Source: Phycisphaeraceae bacterium (GTDB lineage Bacteria > Planctomycetota > Phycisphaerae > Phycisphaerales > Phycisphaeraceae). From it: a DNA stretch of 64,000 nucleotides. The translations under genes were made by a program, and so were the position numbers. The notes under the pieces were generated by a model. It saw nothing but the letters and a program-made list of their open reading frames with translations, was not told the DNA's origin and did not search any database. This document shows, one piece after another, positions 33,101 to 45,152 of this stretch. Numbering within the stretch: position 1 is the stretch's first letter; every line of letters starts with the position of its first letter. The DNA is taken from positions 1 to 64,000 of the forward strand of contig JADLFV010000046.1 in assembly GCA_020849625.1 (NCBI GenBank), written 5' to 3'.

Positions 33101-34779
33101 TCGTCGCTGTAGGGGCGTTGAATCCAGCCAGCGTGCTCTAGCCGCAACCTCATATCATCATTGAGTCCAGCACTGCGGAGTGCTTCGCCAGACCACGGAT
33201 ATTGGCCGCCTTCGAGAAGCGACATGGCTAATCGCCGGAGAATAACTACGTCAGATGGATGTTCTGCCTGCACACCAAATGTGCGAAGCCGCTTGTGAAA
33301 CTCATTACAGATAGCGTATTCACTGGTCGCGTGCCAGCCTGCTGACGTATCAAGTTTCAGATATATACCAGCGACGATTGGACGCAAAAGTAAATTAAAT
33401 ACATCGGAGGGTAGGTGCTCAGGTGATCTGCTGTGTCTTGTTAAGAGGTCACGCAGTTGTGAAGGCGTAAAATCTTGTACGGGGGCCATAACTGTAGCGT
33501 CTGTCAGTGCACGAACCTTTATACTCTGAGCAATTGCAGTTGTGGTAAAGAGGGCCAATCGGGCACCCCAGTCAGTCCACGGTTGATTCAACAGATGTTG
33601 TGCATCACTCGGCGACTTGACATCATCAATTATGATGTTCAGCCACGGTTCAGGTGATTGTGGTGCCTGTTCTCGCCGTAGTCGTGAGAGCTGATCTAGT
33701 GTGGGTGCGGCCGAAAACCGACTAAGGACTTCGCCCCAGATGCGATCAGCAGCCATGTGAAGAGTACTTGTCGCATTATCTTGCAATGACATCCACAGAG
33801 TTACTTGAGGTTCGTATGTTAGCTGCTCAAATAGACTGCCAGACTGCCATGTACTACCTTGTCCACTCTCACTCGGAACTACAATTATGGGTGAGTTAAT
33901 AGTCCAGATGGAGGTGTCTAGGGTGAAAGGGCGTACATCAAATTGAGGTCGATACCCTGCTCTGTGTAGTCGTGATCTTGAAGCAAGATGTGATGCCGAG
34001 CGTATTGCTTGCCAAGCATAAAATGGGCGTTCGGCAAGGCCTAGTTCGCGCAGCAAGAATTGCGGAGTTAGTGTAAATGATCCACGAGATGCATGAGTAG
34101 CAATAAAGCCAAAAGCCTGATCGATTACTCTCTCAACGTTGCCCGGATCATCTGCCAGTAGTGAAAAATAGCGACGTAGCCGTCGTCGGATCTCGTCGAA
34201 TCCTTTGTGTGACTTGACGCGAATGCGAGGTAATAGATGCCAGAGCTTGGTATGAACAGTCGCATCATCGTCTTGTTTCGCGCGGGTTTTGCATTCTGTT
34301 GCGATGGCATCGAATAAGCTACGCTCCGTGTAGCTAGTATCTTTTGTTTTCGCAATTACTATCTTGTCGTTGAGCAGATGGACATTTCGGCTCTTGTCCC
34401 GTAGTGAATTAAAGAAGGTCTGTGCTCCTCCCCAGCGGCCTCGGTGGCCCTCAGTTACGAAGTAGTAATGATCCGGGCCGTCAATGCGTGATAGATCCAC
34501 CGCTAAGTAGAGATCGGGAATAACGTCGTTAATGAAACTGTTTAATGACCAGGACGACTCTCCAGAACTAGCCTTCAGTTGCTCAACAATCCTACCTTGA
34601 GGTTGCCGAAGCTGGAAGTCGCCTCCACCGCCCGCCGGTTCAATTACAAACACACTCGACTCAAGGTCGTCCCCTGTCTTGATTGCACGCACGGCCACAA
34701 AACCCGCTCTATCAAGGATGCGTAGGGTTTGATACGTAACGCCGTAGATGTTTGCGGAGCCACCCGGTTGTGTCGCCAT
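30175..34779 (-). CDS. Giant STAND-like protein with nuclease-like N-terminus
   Basis: A protein of about 1534 residues (ATG at 34779; a GTG at 34794 is also in frame). N-terminus: GSANIYGVTYQTLRILDRAG, then GDFQLRQPQGRIVEQLKAS, the D...QxK pattern of Cap4/DUF4297-type nucleases. The P-loop region (about 300-312) reads IIVVPSESGQGSTWQ, where the first Gly and the Lys of GxxGxGK(S/T) are both Ser. Walker B-like LNIIIDDVKSP follows. The remaining ~1000 residues are helical repeats (for example HEAT-like RLIEVCENRGRESWPLLYLL). This matches Avs/AVAST-like defence sensors, except that the degenerate Walker A questions ATP use. Confidence 0.7.
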   Translation of the reverse strand: MATQPGGSANIYGVTYQTLRILDRAGFVAVRAIKTGDDLESSVFVIEPAGGGGDFQLRQPQGRIVEQLKASSGESSWSLNSFINDVIPDLYLAVDLSRIDGPDHYYFVTEGHRGRWGGAQTFFNSLRDKSRNVHLLNDKIVIAKTKDTSYTERSLFDAIATECKTRAKQDDDATVHTKLWHLLPRIRVKSHKGFDEIRRRLRRYFSLLADDPGNVERVIDQAFGFIATHASRGSFTLTPQFLLRELGLAERPFYAWQAIRSASHLASRSRLHRAGYRPQFDVRPFTLDTSIWTINSPIIVVPSESGQGSTWQSGSLFEQLTYEPQVTLWMSLQDNATSTLHMAADRIWGEVLSRFSAAPTLDQLSRLRREQAPQSPEPWLNIIIDDVKSPSDAQHLLNQPWTDWGARLALFTTTAIAQSIKVRALTDATVMAPVQDFTPSQLRDLLTRHSRSPEHLPSDVFNLLLRPIVAGIYLKLDTSAGWHATSEYAICNEFHKRLRTFGVQAEHPSDVVILRRLAMSLLEGGQYPWSGEALRSAGLNDDMRLRLEHAGWIQRPYSDEHAAVWHDRLLNWLIAEALVAWRRDGRHTQTVNKHDFTSRVVNSRDHIVPGKDTHLGYVLGDVLWLLTRSDNHEDIKDAAAVMAAIDEHFKYNHDCGEIYRVIVSSIGYRVLPVLEHRLRDTTGKQWNPLPSYVNDCVLKISRDSPAQCDAHVQSWIEDDCAELQAAAMEILAERPLASVIDIIWDRHKSISRLLDELPVKERPYREYERGNQVMRATTAANLQWLLEKIRTSDSSDPSLKELAWLLAASPEGTADAEWPQIKSHLIESLQHVAHRPLIACIRRFHDMTEIPRLEAWILSTSNGHDKGFAFSTLAQLHPTRAIELIEKLIRNEAYMMRYHWLPRLMIADPDHTREAIRRQMVTSERPFKTAMYYQGNEHLIDPNTLELMANELERLLDRHLNGQEEPRQHPLYLPLDLLAKVSSPDSLAKYRTLANTNFEAKLTTAAINWSKQWNHVNFNAEIVNALSILLKIGGTGFAQVINQELRADYGKRWHLGTQWAVVSSDNETKRLLAETAFAIDHVKAADTQHQIDSGTAVQSLIALGEIEVAIDALSENRLLSFLGNAEDIVGEPLKISDDLLSRLIEVCENRGRESWPLLYLLASTKHKRASAFLQKMLGTVAPDASIATAVLKALRICGVTDIDLDSIRPYLNHTGTCIEAINLLASINRAVAIQEFAGIFQQGTAQEHIRIAVWLCYEQDGRDALLDRLADRIINNSRLLLSSQALEVIGYSSREDVHDLLDRTAKSVGFVRGSAANAIRGLAKTNPSYAFRVAIAAWSEWERDREYLPSILIDIDRPQGLEYLFDQLPHERDLEVRRYICLMLRRHLTVDEVLQWIIPRCTRADPKYRAAALEVTGWLSLQHERIDSTLLNIIDAERDSSVFSTAVDAHVRRGREVQARRLVELAKATVNNRYVTLESVVDLVDPLLLNNVGDSLGFAEEMANLHPIKCRLLNRKIEKHDDKLKRDRDLKQRR

Positions 34780-34990
34780 GACGGTCTGATCCACTTGACC
34801 AAGAAAGTCAAATTTGGATACGACTTAAACACCGCTGGTGGCCATACTAATGGGCCCCCGACGGCGGCTTTGTCGACTCAGTTAATCGCGATCCTTGGCG
34901 CGTTGATACTGAGTTATGCTAGATGATGATACATCTTGGGTGGGAGCACCACAAACGAGCTCATCGCTTTACCGCATTTGAAAATCGGCG

Positions 34991-35018
34991 TTGACCTTAC
35001 TTGACTGCGTGATATAAT
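34991..35018 (+). promoter_or_regulatory. Strong sigma70-type promoter
   Basis: TTGACC at 34991-34996, a 16-base spacer and a perfect TATAAT at 35013-35018. A second TTGACT lies at 35001. It faces away from the STAND-like gene and towards the hsdR 3' end but drives no ORF; the next element downstream is a terminator. Confidence 0.6.
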
Positions 35019-35024
35019 GCAGAC

Positions 35025-35080
35025 AAGCACATTGCCCCCGGAAGGGCTCGGCGTGGCTTCGGCCTTGCCGGGCCTTTTGT
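35025..35080 (+). ncRNA. Candidate small RNA of about 55 bases
   Basis: The likely transcript starts about seven bases after TATAAT and ends in a hairpin: GGCTCGGC (35045-35052) pairs with GCCGGGCC (35067-35074), with an inner GGC-TTCG-GCC stem capped by a UUCG tetraloop, then TTTT (35075-35078). This is a textbook intrinsic terminator. It contains one CCCCCGGAAG repeat at 35035. There is no start codon with a frame of useful length. The role is unknown; regulation of the flanking defence genes is a guess. Confidence 0.45.
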
Positions 35081-35117
35081 GTTTCACACCATTTACCTTT
35101 GCAATAACCACGGAGAA

Positions 35118-38320
<3,203 letters not shown>

Positions 38321-38324
<4 letters not shown>

Positions 38325-39514
38325 GGTTTCGCCCCCCCGTTAGCCTCTGTGTCAATGGCTAATTCGCCAACGTCGACCTGGCCGGAGATGAGACGGGGCA
38401 GAAGCAGGTCGCGCGTCTTCCCAAGGTTCGCATTGGCCAACCCCAAGTTGCGGACTTGCGCAAAGACATCTGCAACGAATGTTTCAAATTGCCCCAAGAT
38501 GCGGCTGTCTGGCACTAGAAACGATAGGGAATGCGCCTGGTTTCGATTCAGACCAGGCACCGCAGCATCGTTGTTTATGAAATTCTGTCGCTGAAGGTTG
38601 AAGAACACGTAACGCAAAGGTAATTCAGTCTCGACATAGAAAACGGTGTCAATCGGGCAGAAGTCCTCGTCGCTCCAATGGACGCTGCCGATATTGCCCT
38701 TACGGCCCACAATGATGCCCGGACCAGTCACGATGGCGGAATCGTGGAAACCGACCACACCGCTTGAGCCATACACAGGCACATCGCCATCTCGACGGTC
38801 AGAGGCTTTGAGCCCCTTCCCGTATGCGAGTTGGACAACGTCGCCAAGCTTGACCACGCGCCACCCCTCCGGGATCAGCCCCCTTGGCGACTTGACCATC
38901 TTGACCTTCTTGTGGCCTGGGAATCGAAAGCTCACGAACCACTCGCGGTAGATGGTGCGGGCCATCGATTCCAAGATGGTAATCCGCCGTCTGTTGTTCT
39001 CGATGAGATCATCGTACGCGGAAAGCACATCGCCAATCTTCTTCTGGATCGGCAGCGGAGGCAGTCGTATCTCTCCACGCGCGATTCCATCGGCGTCAAC
39101 GGCAGGATACGCTGCCCCCTTCGCGTTGTTCGTCAAGTAGTCGGTGAACGGCTGGTGAGTTACCGTGTAATACAGGAACCGAGGGACGATCTTCTCGGAT
39201 GGCCGAAGCACCGCAAAACCAGTGGATACGACGATATCTGGCGAAGGTGACTTCATGAAGAGGAATGAACGCCGATTGGGGCGAACCGTGGACAGTATGG
39301 TGTCCCCGTCGCGGACCAACCGCCGTGCTCGACTTGGTGCTTCCGAGAACTTGAGCCGCGTCACCCCATCAAGCGTACCAGAGCCGACAGAAGATATGTC
39401 AATGTAGCGGATGTCTTCATATTCGCAGGTATTGCCAATGCTCTCGGGGTTAATCGAGATGACAGAACCTAATCGCACGGTCGGCGCGATGACCATTTTG
39501 CTGGCGGCATTCAT
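38321..39514 (-). CDS. hsdS: Type I restriction specificity subunit (HsdS)
   Basis: A 397-residue protein with two target-recognition domains, each followed by a conserved helical stretch: [20 protein letters not shown] (about 155-175) and the end region [20 protein letters not shown]. It determines the bipartite DNA sequence recognised. The recognised sequence cannot be read from the protein. Four-base overlaps with both hsdM (upstream) and hsdR (downstream) show one coupled operon. Confidence 0.92.
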
Positions 39515-41082
39515 GCCGGTTTGCCCTCCAGAAGGGCCGAGATGTTATCGGCAATCCGCGATTCCAGTTCGCGGGCCTCCGCATTCAGAAGCTCCAACTC
39601 CTCGTTCAACTCCTCCATCCGTTCTGAAAAGTCGAAGTCATCATTGCCGCGTTCGGCGACGCCGATGTACCGGCCTGGATTGAGGCTCCAACTTTGGCCT
39701 TCAACGTCCTTGATCGTGGCAATCTTGCACAGCCCGAGCACGTCGGCGTACTGCTTGGGAACCTTGCCGAAATACTCCTTGAACAACTCATCGCCGCCTT
39801 TCTCCGTCTCGATCTTCTCGCCGCGGTAGAGGCGGACGATGTTGGCCAGGAACTCGATCTGCCCGGCCAGGAATGTACGGTGGGCGCGGTCCACCTGCTG
39901 AAAGATGTGATGGGCGTTGAGGAACAGGATCGTGTTACGTCGTTCCTTGGGCTTGCCCCGATCCAGGAACCAGAGCGTCACCGGCAGCGTGACGGTGTAG
40001 AAGAAGTTCGGGCCGACGCTGACCATCACGTCCACGGTCCCCGACTGGATAAGCTTCTTGCGAATCTCCAGCTCGCCGCCTCGGGCGTCGGCGGCGCTAT
40101 TGGCCATGACGAAACCGGCCCGGCCGTGTTCGCCGAGGGAGTGGTAGAACGCCTGAATCCAGAGGTAATTGGCATTGTCCGTGCTGGGCATGCCCAGGGC
40201 GAATCGCCGGTCGTCCTTGACCTTATCTTTGTCAACGCCGGAGACGTTGAAAGGAGGATTGGCCATCATGAAGTCGAACTTGCCGCGGCTGTTGTGGAGG
40301 TCCTCGTAGTACGTGTTGCCCTGGCGGATGTCGCCGGATAGGCCGTGGACGGCCAGGTTCATCTTGGCCAAGCGGATGGTCTCGGCGACGCGCTCCTGGC
40401 CGTAGATGGAGATTTCGGTGGCGGCGACCTTCTTGTGGTGCTCGACGAAGGCGGCCGACTGGACGAACATGCCGCCCGAGCCGCAGGCGGGGTCGTAAAT
40501 CTTGCCGTGATACGGCTCGATGATCTGCACGATCAGTTTGACGATGCTGGTGGGTGTGAAGAATTCGCCGCCCTTCTGGCCCTCCTTCATGGCGAATTTG
40601 CCCAGGAAGTACTCGTAAATCTTCCCGAAGGCGTCGCCTTCGATGTCCATCGGGATACCGCCCAGGATGCGGAAGAGCTGGATCAGCGTCGCGTTGTCCA
40701 GTCGCTTGTATGTCTTGGGCAACACATCTTTGAGTTCCTCGTTCTCAGCTTCGATTGCCTTCATGGCGTTGTTGACAGCCTGTGCAAGGTCTGCCCCCTC
40801 GGGAAGCTTCCGAAGGACGGAGAAGCGGGCATCCTTCGGGAGGGCAAGAACGCCCTGGGCTTGGTAATCGGCCTTGCTGACTGTGCGCCGGCCGCCCGGC
40901 TTGGTGGTGCCGATGGGGCCGATCTTCTTCTCCGCCTCGGTGAAGCGGTGGTCGGCGTAGCGCAGAAAGATAAGCCCCAGGACGGGCGTCGAGTATTCGG
41001 AAGGCTTCAGGTTCGAGTTGGCCCAAAGCTGGTCCGCTGCGGCCCAGAGACGGGACTCCACCTCACCATGATTTGCTGGCAT
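39511..41082 (-). CDS. hsdM: Type I restriction DNA methyltransferase subunit (HsdM)
   Basis: A 523-residue adenine-N6 methyltransferase. An N-terminal helical domain begins [20 protein letters not shown]. AdoMet motif [10 protein letters not shown] and catalytic [11 protein letters not shown] (NPPF) are present. The C-terminus has a helical region ([20 protein letters not shown]) that contacts HsdS. First gene of the hsdMSR operon, all intact, so this RM system appears functional. Confidence 0.95.
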   Translation of the reverse strand: MPANHGEVESRLWAAADQLWANSNLKPSEYSTPVLGLIFLRYADHRFTEAEKKIGPIGTTKPGGRRTVSKADYQAQGVLALPKDARFSVLRKLPEGADLAQAVNNAMKAIEAENEELKDVLPKTYKRLDNATLIQLFRILGGIPMDIEGDAFGKIYEYFLGKFAMKEGQKGGEFFTPTSIVKLIVQIIEPYHGKIYDPACGSGGMFVQSAAFVEHHKKVAATEISIYGQERVAETIRLAKMNLAVHGLSGDIRQGNTYYEDLHNSRGKFDFMMANPPFNVSGVDKDKVKDDRRFALGMPSTDNANYLWIQAFYHSLGEHGRAGFVMANSAADARGGELEIRKKLIQSGTVDVMVSVGPNFFYTVTLPVTLWFLDRGKPKERRNTILFLNAHHIFQQVDRAHRTFLAGQIEFLANIVRLYRGEKIETEKGGDELFKEYFGKVPKQYADVLGLCKIATIKDVEGQSWSLNPGRYIGVAERGNDDFDFSERMEELNEELELLNAEARELESRIADNISALLEGKPA

Positions 41083-41407
41083 AGCGCTGACTCCAGATAA
41101 TGATACCTTATCCCGGCGAGGGTGATACCTGCCGGTGATGGTTCATGACATCCTTTTTCCCAATCCAATCGAGTGTTGGCATCACTAAAGCGTCCTCGCG
41201 TAAGTCTCGTAGAGGCATCAAGTATCGTGTTTCACTCCAGGCGCGTAAAGCTGGGGGCCGATTTTCTCTCGCCAGCTGACTGGCAGGGGAGAAAAAGCTG
41301 TCGTATCATCCACGTGGTAACCGATACTAATTGGGCGGTGCAGTCTTAGGGCAAACGGATGCGCAGCGAAACTGCGAAAATCCGCTACTTAGACCGAGGT
41401 ATACGGC
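41083..41407. other. Divergent intergenic region with strong hairpin
   Basis: The region between hsdM (minus) and a PD-(D/E)XK gene (plus). At 41262-41295, TTTTCTC/GAGAAAA outer arms and GCCAG-CTGA-CTGGC inner stem form a hairpin with T and A tracts on both sides, so it looks like a bidirectional terminator although no gene ends here. It may belong to an unseen short RNA or be a left-over. No open frame is supported. Confidence 0.45.
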
Positions 41408-42094
41408 ATGTTCACCCGTGAAGCCGACATGAAGGCCCCGGTGCGGCGGTGGCTCTCTAGGCAGGGAATGTACGTCGCCGAGGAGTTCCCCACCGGATGG
41501 GGTATTTGCGATCTCGTGGGGTGCCGGTTCGATCCGATTAAGATCGCCCACCGAACAGAAAGTAAGCAGCGGCAACCACTCGGGTCGCCAGAAGCCGTGT
41601 TCATCTACAACCAGCTTCCAGATTCCGAAAGAACTCGACAGGGCATAGCACTGGACGTTCTTATCCATAGGCTAGGACCTTACGTCGCCACGCGACATGT
41701 TCAAAAAATCTTGGACCGCCTGGTTGCCACAAATCATGCTCGCGTCACCCGAATGGGTAGATTCCAAAAGGTAAACGGCTGGGCACCCCTGCACTCTCGC
41801 TTGGTTGCGGTTGAGTTGAAACTCAATCGACTCAGTGAGGTTCTAGAGCAAGCAAGAGCCAATAGAGTATTGGTGTCAGAATCATTTATTGCATTGCCGA
41901 TGAACACTGCCAAACGTGCAATGAAATCATCATTCGCTCGTGAAGTTGCAAGCGAGGGGATAGGGTTACTAGCAGTGTCTCGATCATCTTGTCAAGTGCT
42001 CCTTGAGACGAATGGCTCATCGGACTGGCTTGATGACAATTTGCAACTTTGGGTAGCCGAGTATTTCTGGCGTATCTATCGAGGCAGGCACTGA
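41408..42094 (+). CDS. PD-(D/E)XK nuclease-like protein
   Basis: A 228-residue protein. The N-terminus has READMKAPVRRWLSRQGMYV, AEEFPTGWGICDLVGCRFD, and after a winged-helix-like insert LHSRLVAVELKLNRLSEVLE. E...GxxD...ExK is the PD-(D/E)XK nuclease signature, and the following QARANRVLVSESFIALP fits the next strand and helix. The middle segment (about 65-120) resembles a small HTH (RHVQKILDRLVATNHARVTR). Divergent from hsdMSR. Ends 19 bases into the convergent 42076-43305 gene. Function unknown; possibly a restriction or repair nuclease. Confidence 0.6.
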   Translation: MFTREADMKAPVRRWLSRQGMYVAEEFPTGWGICDLVGCRFDPIKIAHRTESKQRQPLGSPEAVFIYNQLPDSERTRQGIALDVLIHRLGPYVATRHVQKILDRLVATNHARVTRMGRFQKVNGWAPLHSRLVAVELKLNRLSEVLEQARANRVLVSESFIALPMNTAKRAMKSSFAREVASEGIGLLAVSRSSCQVLLETNGSSDWLDDNLQLWVAEYFWRIYRGRH

Positions 42095-43305
42095 AGCATA
42101 AATTGTTGTGCGGCAGCACCAGGTTTTCGTGCTTCTGCCGACAAAGCTCCATCCTTAGGTAACAGGATCTTGATTTGCGATCCTGTAACAAGGGCTGAGG
42201 AGAAATCTTGAAACATGAACAGAGCACGGCCTGCGGGCTGTACCGCCGCTATTTGTTGAATCCAATCCTCGTAAAATGTGGCACTTTGCAACATGGAAGG
42301 CCGTCGTCCTCTTTGCCCAATAAATGAAGCGAATTGTGATTCAATCTTTTCAAGTTCGACACGAACTGCGCTATGGGGTGGAAACTTATGTTTCGCATCT
42401 CTAATCCACTTGCCAAGTTCTGGTTTCGCACTGTACCAACGGCGAAGAGAAGGCAAGGCGATTCGATTTTTAGGTTGCGGACGAAATCGTGTCGGCGGAT
42501 AGTATTTATAACCCGATCCGCAACTGATAGTCGGAATATCAACATATCCTCGTGCCCACAATATCAGATTGATTGCCCAATAAGGCCCCGCCAATATTGT
42601 TGTATTTGGGGGCAATACGCTCTTTAGCTGGTGATGGAATTCAACAAGCTTGGGAAACTCTTCTTTGTCAAGACTACTTGTTCCGCACAGATCATCAAAC
42701 TTGGCATGAACAACCCACACCGCCGAGGCGCGACTCGCTTCGAACAACTTCTGAATCAAGTTTATCTTTCTCCCCCACCCCTTTGATTTAGTTCGATAAA
42801 CCTCATAATCAGTAACTACAACGGGCAGAATAAATATGCCTTTGGTAGTCCAATTCGATAATTTCCATTCTGCGGCAGTCTTTGCTAGGATTTCATTGAT
42901 ATTGTGTGAATCGGTTGAGGCGTCATACGTCATTTGGGGAACAGTGATCGCTGCTGGTTTGTGTGCGACAATGTTACTGAGAGCCGCGTGAACTAACTGG
43001 GATACACGTTTTTTGTCAGCAGCATTTCGATTGGTGGGCTCCTGGTAGTGAGGGAATGTACGAATCCACTGTTCCCAGCCACGCAGTTCACTTTTGTTGC
43101 TCGTCCAACCCCCATTCATCATATCGTCATAACCATCGAACGATGGATCAAGCCAAAGCCGCCATCCAGGCGACATTGAGCAACTGCTGGCGAACTCAGC
43201 AGAACAGCGAACGAGTTCAACATTACTCATCACTTGTTGTGCTACATCCCGCTCACCTTGTGTTCGGATGAAAGGGATGTACGGTGCTGTTGTTAAGCTA
43301 GGCAT
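42076..43305 (-). CDS. Protein of unknown function, partner of FRG-domain protein
   Basis: A 409-residue protein. It opens TAPYIPFIRTQGERDVAQQV. Internal stretches WRLWLDPSFDGYDDMM, AITVPQMTYDASTDSHNINE and GPYWAINLILWARGYVD suggest an alpha/beta, possibly barrel, fold. The general plan (short Y-P-F/L opening, ~400 residues) is reminiscent of the phage-related Beta-protein family, but I cannot confirm it. Its start overlaps the end of the FRG gene by eight bases, so they form a two-gene operon. Confidence 0.6.
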   Translation of the reverse strand: MPSLTTAPYIPFIRTQGERDVAQQVMSNVELVRCSAEFASSCSMSPGWRLWLDPSFDGYDDMMNGGWTSNKSELRGWEQWIRTFPHYQEPTNRNAADKKRVSQLVHAALSNIVAHKPAAITVPQMTYDASTDSHNINEILAKTAAEWKLSNWTTKGIFILPVVVTDYEVYRTKSKGWGRKINLIQKLFEASRASAVWVVHAKFDDLCGTSSLDKEEFPKLVEFHHQLKSVLPPNTTILAGPYWAINLILWARGYVDIPTISCGSGYKYYPPTRFRPQPKNRIALPSLRRWYSAKPELGKWIRDAKHKFPPHSAVRVELEKIESQFASFIGQRGRRPSMLQSATFYEDWIQQIAAVQPAGRALFMFQDFSSALVTGSQIKILLPKDGALSAEARKPGAAAQQFMLQCLPR

Positions 43306-44125
43306 TGGTATCTCCTGTCAAGCCAGCAGTTCGCTTCAGGTGGCTACAGATATGCTCAGGCTCAGGGAAAATAGATAACTCATCAATCCCAATGGCACCA
43401 AGCTGAGTTAAGAGAGTAAGTTTATGCTCACTTAGAATGGGAATGAAGCAGAGCGAGGGTGCCTGATCGGCTGTGAGATCACACTCCCGATTCCCGTGCA
43501 GCGTAAATGCACCGCGTTGAAGTTGAATGCGTTCGCTGTTGATTATCGGCTGAATTGCAATGGTTCTCTTCTGTCCCCTCGGATTCTGCTCTGGCGGTAG
43601 TTTGAGATACCGCTTTATGATATTCTGGTCCTCTTCCGGATCGAGCAATCTTCTGTCACCCCTCAGGACATGAATGTTCAATTCTGTGGGGTCCATGACA
43701 AAAACCATGCCGTCATTCTCAGGCAGAAGACAAGCAAAATACAACGCAATGGCAGCGTTGGATGTCCAATCGAGAAGACGAGTCGGTAGACCATAGTGCT
43801 GAGCCAATTGCGTCCATTTTAATCCATCATTGAAGGGCGGTGGCCGATTGATACGAAAATCAGCAATCCGCCTGAACTCTGCAAGCAAGCACAAAGCCTT
43901 TTGCACATCCCGCTTCTTCCGGAAACGAAGGGCCGATGGTGCTAGCCTCCATCTCAAATCTGCATGACCCCTGAACCAAAGATGCCCCGACTCAGGCTTG
44001 AATGCACTGTCAAGGATAGCCATATACTCGCTAACGCTTGTGACTGGCTTAGCACCTATTGGGCACTTGACCGGACAAGCCTTGTATCTTTGACGGTAAG
44101 TTAGCTGTGGAATTCCGCTGCCCAA
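43298..44125 (-). CDS. FRG-domain protein
   Basis: A 275-residue protein with the FRG signature HLWFRGHADLRWRLAPSALR near residues 50-70, WTQLAQHYGLPTRLLDWTSN and AALYFAC-type helix. The FRG domain (named for its conserved F-R-G) is widespread in mobile-element and phage-defence contexts; its activity is not settled, though structural links to ADP-ribosyltransferase-like folds have been proposed. Operon partner: the 42076-43305 gene. Possibly an abortive-infection or toxin pair. Confidence 0.8.
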   Translation of the reverse strand: MGSGIPQLTYRQRYKACPVKCPIGAKPVTSVSEYMAILDSAFKPESGHLWFRGHADLRWRLAPSALRFRKKRDVQKALCLLAEFRRIADFRINRPPPFNDGLKWTQLAQHYGLPTRLLDWTSNAAIALYFACLLPENDGMVFVMDPTELNIHVLRGDRRLLDPEEDQNIIKRYLKLPPEQNPRGQKRTIAIQPIINSERIQLQRGAFTLHGNRECDLTADQAPSLCFIPILSEHKLTLLTQLGAIGIDELSIFPEPEHICSHLKRTAGLTGDTNA

Positions 44126-44561
44126 CAGAGTTTCTCCCGGAGTCGGATTGTTCAGTAGTGTATCAGAGTTCTAGGGCGGTTGCATCGGTTACACCACCGC
44201 GGCGCTACGTCCGCCGGTTTATCCAATCGCAGTCGGTCGTGCATCAGCACCTGCACCAGTCATTCCATCGCTCGGCGCAATGGGCGGGCTCGATCGCATC
44301 CAATCAAACCTAACTAATCTTAACCGAGATCAACTTACACAGAGTCAGCCACCAGTCCAACCATAATCTCTCTCATAAAGCAAAACCTCATGATATCCGA
44401 CGTGGGTACTTCTCCGCCGCCCTGCCGTCACCGCTGGCATGCTTGCCCCCGTGACTAGACCCGTTGTAATAGTGTCGCAAACAATCCGTACTGCAAAATG
44501 TGACTGGATCGCCCAGGGGGCACTTACCACGCATCAAGCCCCAGGTCTGCGCCCGTAGACG
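44126..44561. other. 436-base gap without supported gene
   Basis: The FRG gene promoter should lie here. The only open frames (for example 44345-44530, minus) lack ribosome sites and coding character. I see no tRNA, repeat array or terminator. Confidence 0.4.
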
Positions 44562-44912
44562 CTACGCTTCCTCCTTCAGGGCGTGAAACTCTGTCATCGC
44601 ATCCTCGTACATACAATTGGACGCTGGATAGTTCCTGCGGTCTTCGGATACCACGCAGCCCCTCTCTTTGAGAAAATCTAGGGCCACCGTCGCCTGGGTG
44701 CTGGCCACCCCCGGCAGGTTACGCCACAGGTCGCCCGTGGTGACGCCGTCGTGGCCGTGCGTCTCCAAGTACCAAGCTACCTCCTGGTACGCCTCAAGGC
44801 CGCACCGGTGGCGGTAAGTCCGGCCGTCGTCAAGCTCCACGTCGCGGACGAGGACTCCGCGCTCTCCGTGGAAAGACACGTCACGCTGTTTTGAATGGAC
44901 TCGGGATTTCAT
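44562..44912 (-). CDS. Hypothetical winged-helix-like protein
   Basis: A 116-residue protein. GLEAYQEVAWYLETHGHDGV then TTGDLWRNLPGVASTQATVA and LDFLKERGCVV look like a small winged helix. Last gene of a minus-strand run (46425 to 44562) of short genes typical of planctomycete mobile elements. Role unknown. Confidence 0.55.
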   Translation of the reverse strand: MKSRVHSKQRDVSFHGERGVLVRDVELDDGRTYRHRCGLEAYQEVAWYLETHGHDGVTTGDLWRNLPGVASTQATVALDFLKERGCVVSEDRRNYPASNCMYEDAMTEFHALKEEA

Positions 44913-44927
44913 GATGGTGTTGAGACC

Positions 44928-45149
44928 TTACGCCCCCTTCTCGAAGAGGTCGAAGATGGCGACTGTCGCCAACAGACCCACCAGCAGGCAGGTGCCTTCG
45001 TCCATGCAATCGAAGCGGCCAGCGGCGCAGACCTTGACAAGGCGGGCGACCTCCTGCTTCGACAACTCGTGCTCAAGCGTCCGCCGTACCGCCGCGCGAG
45101 TCTGATCGATGTGGGCGAGTAGTTTCATACATTCTGGGTCCAGTGCCAT
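44928..45149 (-). CDS. Small hypothetical protein
   Basis: A 73-residue protein: CMKLLAHIDQTRAAVRRTLE, EVARLVKVCAAGRFDCMDEG and hydrophobic CLLVGLLATVAIFDLFEKGA, perhaps a short membrane or core helix. Lies 15 bases before the next gene and 3 bases after the previous one. No family. Confidence 0.5.
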   Translation of the reverse strand: MALDPECMKLLAHIDQTRAAVRRTLEHELSKQEVARLVKVCAAGRFDCMDEGTCLLVGLLATVAIFDLFEKGA

Positions 45150-45152
45150 AGG

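Larger units (their letters stand above)
34795..35117. other. Intergenic region between STAND-like and hsdR genes, containing a small transcription unit
   Basis: The region holds no protein-coding frame that looks real. It contains, on the + strand, the promoter and candidate small RNA listed below. The same hairpin read on the minus strand follows the hsdR stop by 45 bases and might also aid hsdR termination. Confidence 0.5.

Noticed and set aside
44345-44530. 61-codon minus-strand frame in the 44.1-44.6 kb gap
   Set aside because: No ribosome site, no recognisable motif and composition unlike its neighbours.
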